From assembly GCA_033763935.1 (NCBI GenBank), contig JANRJO010000085.1, positions 16,713-80,712 of the forward strand: a stretch of DNA of 64,000 bases. Direction: 5' to 3'. This document shows positions 60,425 through 64,000 of the stretch, piece by piece. This stretch comes from DALYJJ01 sp033763935. GTDB lineage: Bacteria; Acidobacteriota; Terriglobia; Bryobacterales; Bryobacteraceae. How positions within the stretch are numbered: the stretch's first letter is position 1; each line of letters opens with the position of its first letter. The position numbers and the translations under genes were made by a program. The notes beneath the pieces were generated by a model that was given only the letters and a program-made list of their open reading frames with translations, made no database searches and had not been told where the DNA came from.

Positions 60425-61584
60425 AGTTCTACTCCGGTGTCGATCCATTTGCCGGCTTTGGCGCTTTCGATGGCGGCTTCGCAGACCTTTTGGGTTTGGA
60501 GGGCGTTGCGGAAGTCGGGCTGGGCGGGGGTGCCGGACTCGATGCCCATGACGAAGTCGGCGAGGGCGTTGAGGAAGGTGTGCTCGTAGCCGATGGTGGT
60601 GCCGGGCACCCAGTAGCGGTTCATGTAGGGGTGCTCGGAGTTGGTGACGTGGATCTTGCGCCAGCCGGTGAGATGGCTTTCGACTTTCTTGCCGGACTGG
60701 AGTTGCTTGTACTCGAAGAACGACAGGTACTCGGGGTCTTCGAGGTCGAAGTAGACGCTGCCGTCGGCGCCGTTGAGTTCGAAGGTATTGAAGTTTTTGC
60801 GGCCGCGGGCGTAACGAGTGCTTTCGAAGGTTCCCATGGAGCCGTTGGCGAACTCGGCGAGGAACATGCACGCATCGTCGATGCCGACGGGCTCGACTTT
60901 GCCGGTGACGGCGTGGGTTCGCTCCTTGACGAAGGTGCGGGTCTGGGCGACCACGCGGGTGATGGCGCCGTTGAGCCACATGGCGGTGTCGATGGAGTGG
61001 GCGAGGAGGTCGCCGGTGACGCCGCTGCCGGCGACGTTAATGTCAAGGCGCCAGAGGCCGGCTCCACCCTGGGGGACGTCGGCCGAGATGGTCCAATCCT
61101 GAAGGTAGGTAGCGCGGTAGTGGAAGGGCTGGCCGATGCGGCCTTCGCAGACGATCTGGCGGGCGAGGGCGATGGCGGGAACACGGCGGTAGTTGAACCA
61201 GACCATGTTGGGGACCTTGGCGGCTTCGACGGCCTTGGTCATCTCCTCCGCCTGTTTGACCGTCATGGCGAGGGGCTTTTCGCAGGCGACCATCTTGCCG
61301 TTCTTCGCGGCGGCGATGGCGATGTCGTAGTGGGTGTCGTTGGGCGAGCCGATGTCGACGAGGTCGACGTCCGGGGCTTCGACGGCTTTGCGCCAATCGG
61401 TCTCGATGCGCTGGTAGCCCCAGTTGTCAGCGAATGCTTTCGCCTTGGCCGCGTCGCGGGCGACGGCGACCTCCAGCACGGGCTTGTGCTGCACGGGGAA
61501 GAAATCAGTGAGGCGTTTATAGGCGTTGGAGTGGGCACGGCCCATGAAGCCGTAGCCGATCATGGCGACGCGGAGGGGCTTCAT
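60421..61584 (-). CDS. Gfo/Idh/MocA-family oxidoreductase, cytoplasmic
   Basis: A 387-aa NAD(P)-dependent dehydrogenase without a signal peptide. Rossmann motif VAMIGYGFMGRAHSNAY at residues 6-22, catalytic VACEKPLAMTVKQ near 95, and C-terminal domain with SGVTGDLLAHSIDTAMWL. It likely oxidises a sugar or inositol. Start at 61584, coupled by ATGA to the isomerase-like gene; the open frame upstream to 61695 is out of context. Second of four tightly overlapping sugar genes. Confidence 0.92.
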   Translation of the reverse strand: MKPLRVAMIGYGFMGRAHSNAYKRLTDFFPVQHKPVLEVAVARDAAKAKAFADNWGYQRIETDWRKAVEAPDVDLVDIGSPNDTHYDIAIAAAKNGKMVACEKPLAMTVKQAEEMTKAVEAAKVPNMVWFNYRRVPAIALARQIVCEGRIGQPFHYRATYLQDWTISADVPQGGAGLWRLDINVAGSGVTGDLLAHSIDTAMWLNGAITRVVAQTRTFVKERTHAVTGKVEPVGIDDACMFLAEFANGSMGTFESTRYARGRKNFNTFELNGADGSVYFDLEDPEYLSFFEYKQLQSGKKVESHLTGWRKIHVTNSEHPYMNRYWVPGTTIGYEHTFLNALADFVMGIESGTPAQPDFRNALQTQKVCEAAIESAKAGKWIDTGVEL

Positions 61585-62549
61585 GCGTAGGCCGCCTCCC
61601 GATTTCCGTACTTGGCGTTGAGCTGGTCGAGGGCTTTCTTGCAGGTCTCGGCGGCGGCCCAGGCGTCGGGCCAGAAGCAGAGGTCGGTGGTCCACCAGTC
61701 GTGGGGGCAGCGGGAGGCTTGGATGAGGGCGGGCATGATCTGGTCGAAGTTGAGGATGCCGAGGCCGAAGGGGGGATGGGCGGAGGTCTCGTCGTTACCT
61801 TCGGCGTCCTTGTGGCAGGTGTTGTCGGAATCGATCAGATGGATGTGGTTGATGCGGCCGGTGAGGGTTTTGAGGAACGCAACTTGGTCGGGGAAGACTT
61901 CCTTGGCGCCTTCCTGGCGGATGCCCATGACGCCGACCATCTGGCCGTGGCAGGTGTCGTACATGAGGCCGAAGTTGGGGCGGTTGACAGCGTCGTGGAT
62001 GCGGGTGATGTCGGAGGGCTTATTGAAGGCGAAGCCGGGCTCGAACTCCCAGGTGACGTAGAGGCCGTGATCGGCGGCGATGTCGGAGCAGGTCTGCCAG
62101 GTCTTGACGACGCGGTTGAGGGCGGTCTGGTAATCGACTTCGCGGTGGATGGTGGGAGGCTGGACGCAGTCGACGCGAACGCCGCCGATGCCGAGGTCTT
62201 TGGCGAACTCGGCGTTTTTGCGGAACTCTGCGATGTATTTCGACTGGTCGTCTGTATTGATGAGCTTTTCGCCCCAAAGGTTGGCGGCGATGCCGGAGAG
62301 GCCGAGTCCCTTGGCGGCGAGTTTGGCTTTGAGTTCGGCGCGCTGTGACTTTTCGGGCATGGCGCCGGGCCAGTTGTCGTCAGGGCCGTTGGGATTGCCC
62401 GGATTCGGATGGGGCGGAAAGGCGCCGAGTTCGACGCCGTCGAAGCCGAGTGCTTTGAGCTTATCGATGACGGTATCGAAGTCGATCGGATTGGCGGCGT
62501 AGGGGCCGATGGTGAAGGCCCAGGAGCCGATCGAGGTGCGTTTGCTCAT
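61581..62549 (-). CDS. Sugar phosphate isomerase/epimerase (xylose isomerase-like TIM barrel)
   Basis: A 322-aa TIM-barrel protein of the AP-endonuclease-2/xylose-isomerase-like family. Metal-ligand strands can be seen: FDGVELGAFPPH, the WEFEPGF Glu, DTCHGQMVG with Asp/His, and RINHIHLIDSD. Members isomerise or epimerise sugars, or act on 3-keto-sugars, with two dehydrogenases as neighbours. It lies between the FG-GAP gene and the cytoplasmic dehydrogenase with ATGA overlaps on both sides. Confidence 0.9.
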   Translation of the reverse strand: MSKRTSIGSWAFTIGPYAANPIDFDTVIDKLKALGFDGVELGAFPPHPNPGNPNGPDDNWPGAMPEKSQRAELKAKLAAKGLGLSGIAANLWGEKLINTDDQSKYIAEFRKNAEFAKDLGIGGVRVDCVQPPTIHREVDYQTALNRVVKTWQTCSDIAADHGLYVTWEFEPGFAFNKPSDITRIHDAVNRPNFGLMYDTCHGQMVGVMGIRQEGAKEVFPDQVAFLKTLTGRINHIHLIDSDNTCHKDAEGNDETSAHPPFGLGILNFDQIMPALIQASRCPHDWWTTDLCFWPDAWAAAETCKKALDQLNAKYGNREAAYA

Positions 62550-63661
62550 GAGGGGTTCCTTTTGTTGCTCGTGTTTTCGAAGAGATGCAGCCCGCTTTTG
62601 CCGGGCGCGATGAAATCGAGGTCGCCGTCGCCATCGAGGTCGGCCACGGGGAGTTGCATGCCTGTGCCGGGGCGGCCGCCGTAGTGGATGACGTGGCGGA
62701 TGAATTCAACCTTGTTGTCGGGGGTCTTGCGCCATTCGTACCAGTAGAGGCCGAGGGGCTCGCGCTCGCCGGGATCGTTGCCGTTGTGAGCCATGTAGCG
62801 CTTGCCGGTGAGGAGGTCTTTGCGGCCGTCGCCGTTGAGGTCGACGAGGGTGGTGGCGTGTGCCTGGGACCAGGAGCTATCGATGGTGCGCTTGACGAAC
62901 TTGCCGTCGGCGGATTGTTCGAGCCAGAAGATGCCGTAGTCGTGGGCGGCGGTGGTGAGGACGTCGTTGCGGCCATCCTCGTTGACATCGATGACGTGGA
63001 GGAAGCCGAGGTGCTGGGCTTCGGACCAGTCCGGATGCCAGGTCCAGTTCGGAGCTTCGAACCAGCCTTTGGGGGTGAGGATGTCGGTTTTGCCGTCCTT
63101 GTTCAGATCGCCCGCGCCGATGCCGTGGCCGTAGCTTTTATCGGAGACCTGGCGGCGCTCGAACTTGCCGCTCTTGAGTTCGAAGTAGGAGAGGGGCGCG
63201 TTGCCATTGCCGAACTGGGGGAGGATCTCGAGCGCTTTGCCGTCGTTATTCAGGTCGACGAGGAAGGCGAATTCGTTGTTGTTGCCCTGATCGATGATCG
63301 TCTCGGTCCAAGGCGCGCCGGGCTTGCCGGGGTTCTTGAACCAGGAGATCTTCTTGGCGAACCAAGTGGCGGTGACGATATCGGTGCGGCCGTCGCCATC
63401 GACATCGAGGGGGAGATCGCTGAAGGCGTCGATGTACTGGTTGGTGAAGTCGAGCTTGCGCCACTGGGTTCGCTTCCAGGTAGGCGCGGCGTACCAGTTT
63501 TCGCCCGAGACGATGTCGAGTTTGCCGTCGCCGTTGAGGTCGGCGAGGGCGGCGGTTTCGTTGGCGCCGGGGTCGAGGAGGCGCGGCTCAAAGGGGACGT
63601 CGGCCGGGCGCGGGGCGGCGGCGAGTACAAGGACGGCGACGACGAGGATGAGGGCGCGCAT
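62546..63661 (-). CDS. Secreted FG-GAP/VCBS repeat beta-propeller protein
   Basis: A 371-aa protein with a signal peptide (residues 1-20, ending in AAAP) and at least six calcium-binding repeats of the DxDxDG type: ADLNGDGKLDIVSG, LDVDGDGRTDIVTA, GDLNKDGKTDILTP, IDVNEDGRNDVLTT, VDLNGDGRKDLLTG and ADLDGDGDLDFIAP. It should fold as an integrin-like propeller outside the cytoplasm and may bind or present a glycan. It is coupled to the isomerase gene by an ATGA overlap. Confidence 0.9.
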   Translation of the reverse strand: MRALILVVAVLVLAAAPRPADVPFEPRLLDPGANETAALADLNGDGKLDIVSGENWYAAPTWKRTQWRKLDFTNQYIDAFSDLPLDVDGDGRTDIVTATWFAKKISWFKNPGKPGAPWTETIIDQGNNNEFAFLVDLNNDGKALEILPQFGNGNAPLSYFELKSGKFERRQVSDKSYGHGIGAGDLNKDGKTDILTPKGWFEAPNWTWHPDWSEAQHLGFLHVIDVNEDGRNDVLTTAAHDYGIFWLEQSADGKFVKRTIDSSWSQAHATTLVDLNGDGRKDLLTGKRYMAHNGNDPGEREPLGLYWYEWRKTPDNKVEFIRHVIHYGGRPGTGMQLPVADLDGDGDLDFIAPGKSGLHLFENTSNKRNPS

Positions 63662-63669
63662 ATCGGGAC

Positions 63670-64000
63670 TTACTTTATCGCTTTCGGGTATGGCGATGGG
63701 AGGGCGGGGCGGGTTTCCGGGAGGGCGAGGCTTGCGGATTGCGGGGAGGGCGCGGTTTGCTCCGGCGTTGGGGCACTGCGTGGGGTGCTGGCTTCATTCT
63801 GCGAGGTTTCGGGGGTGCTCGGGTTTGCTTCTTCGCGATTCTGAGCGGGCGGACAGGGCAGGGGATCGCTTGCCACGGGGGCGCTCGGGTTTGCTTCTTC
63901 GGCGTTTTGAGCGGGCGGCGGGGGGTCGGAGTTTTCACCGGGGGCGGCGGGGTCGGGGATGGGGTCGGGGTCGGGATCGAGGGGGGTGGCGAAGAACTTT
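63670..64000 (-). CDS. C-terminal end of a repeat-containing, Pro-rich protein (partial)
   Basis: The frame is open from the right window edge to a TAA at 63670-63672, giving at least 109 residues. The sequence is Pro/Ala/Ser/Asn-rich and contains an imperfect 22-residue tandem repeat, PAQNAEEANPSAP and PAQNREEANPSTP. It begins DPDPDPIPDPAAP-like. It ends eight bases before the FG-GAP gene on the same strand, so it probably heads or belongs to that operon. The function is unknown; the tail looks like a surface-exposed or linker region. Confidence 0.5.
   Translation of the reverse strand, partial: KFFATPLDPDPDPIPDPAAPGENSDPPPPAQNAEEANPSAPVASDPLPCPPAQNREEANPSTPETSQNEASTPRSAPTPEQTAPSPQSASLALPETRPALPSPYPKAIK
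63811..63918. repeat. Two 42-base imperfect direct repeats, 66-base period
   Basis: Copies at 63811-63852 and 63877-63918 differ at five positions. The 66-base spacing equals 22 codons, so the repeat is kept in frame in the minus-strand edge ORF, which supports that ORF as coding. Confidence 0.7.

Noticed and set aside
60425..60979. Upstream extension of the exported dehydrogenase frame
   Set aside because: It reads the cytoplasmic dehydrogenase gene in the wrong frame and gives an Arg/His/Pro-rich chain; the ATG at 60424 starts a twin-arginine signal and overlaps the upstream stop.
62585..63844. A 419-codon plus-strand frame opposite the FG-GAP gene
   Set aside because: It is antisense to repeats coding DxDxDG and has a low-complexity Val/Glu/Ala composition; the minus-strand gene has a signal peptide and repeated calcium-binding motifs.

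Overview
The window is a compact, GC-rich bacterial chromosome segment with about 63 protein genes, many overlapping by 1-4 bases. I saw no rRNA, tRNA, CRISPR array, insertion sequence or prophage, and no gene-free stretch above 300 bases (the longest is about 210 bases, 28597-28808). The gene content suggests an Acidobacteriota member, probably the Bryobacterales/Solibacteres group. It has a large Oar-like TonB receptor with an N-terminal carboxypeptidase-regulatory domain, a Ser/Thr kinase fused to a PD40 beta-propeller, twin-arginine Gfo/Idh/MocA dehydrogenases, an FG-GAP protein, a DUF4397 protein and an ECF sigma/RskA pair. The taxonomic call is inference from gene content.

Left part (1-16.9 kb): the end of a family-2 glycosyltransferase, a family-4 glycosyltransferase and a prepilin peptidase; a secreted HExxH protein; uppS-cdsA (lipid carrier and phospholipid precursor); a MoxR-type AAA ATPase with a VWA protein; a TrmB-like regulator; a minus-strand run of SPOR protein, lipA, lnt and a polyprenyl-phosphate-type glycosyltransferase; an NfeD protease with two SPFH proteins; a glyoxalase-fold protein; an ECF sigma factor with its anti-sigma factor; and a YkgJ-type cysteine-cluster protein ending in a good intrinsic terminator.

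Flagellar block (16.9-27.8 kb): flgB-flgC-fliE-fliF-fliG-fliH-fliI-fliJ, preceded by a sigma-54-like promoter. It meets tail to tail a minus-strand operon encoding a BamA/Omp85-like outer-membrane protein, a DUF4390-like exported protein, an NtrY-like kinase and an NtrX-like sigma-54 activator.

Middle (27.9-46.8 kb): a Crp/Fnr regulator; a mixed aromatic operon trpC-trpF-trpB-trpA-chorismate mutase-DAHP synthase-tyrA; a DUF4397 protein; acetyl-CoA synthetase; MscL with a zinc ribbon; a catalytically empty recombinase-like protein; queE; a PBP1-type peptidoglycan synthase; and a GH43 - kinase/propeller - exported adenosine deaminase operon.

Right part (46.8-64 kb): a secreted GH2 beta-galactosidase, several small proteins, a CPBP membrane protease, an unassigned 445-aa exported protein, a DUF362 protein, a divergent pair of TonB receptor and membrane-anchored regulator, and a tightly coupled minus-strand operon of a repeat-bearing edge ORF, an FG-GAP protein, a sugar-phosphate isomerase-like protein and two Gfo/Idh/MocA dehydrogenases. 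The right part looks devoted to extracellular glycan capture and catabolism.
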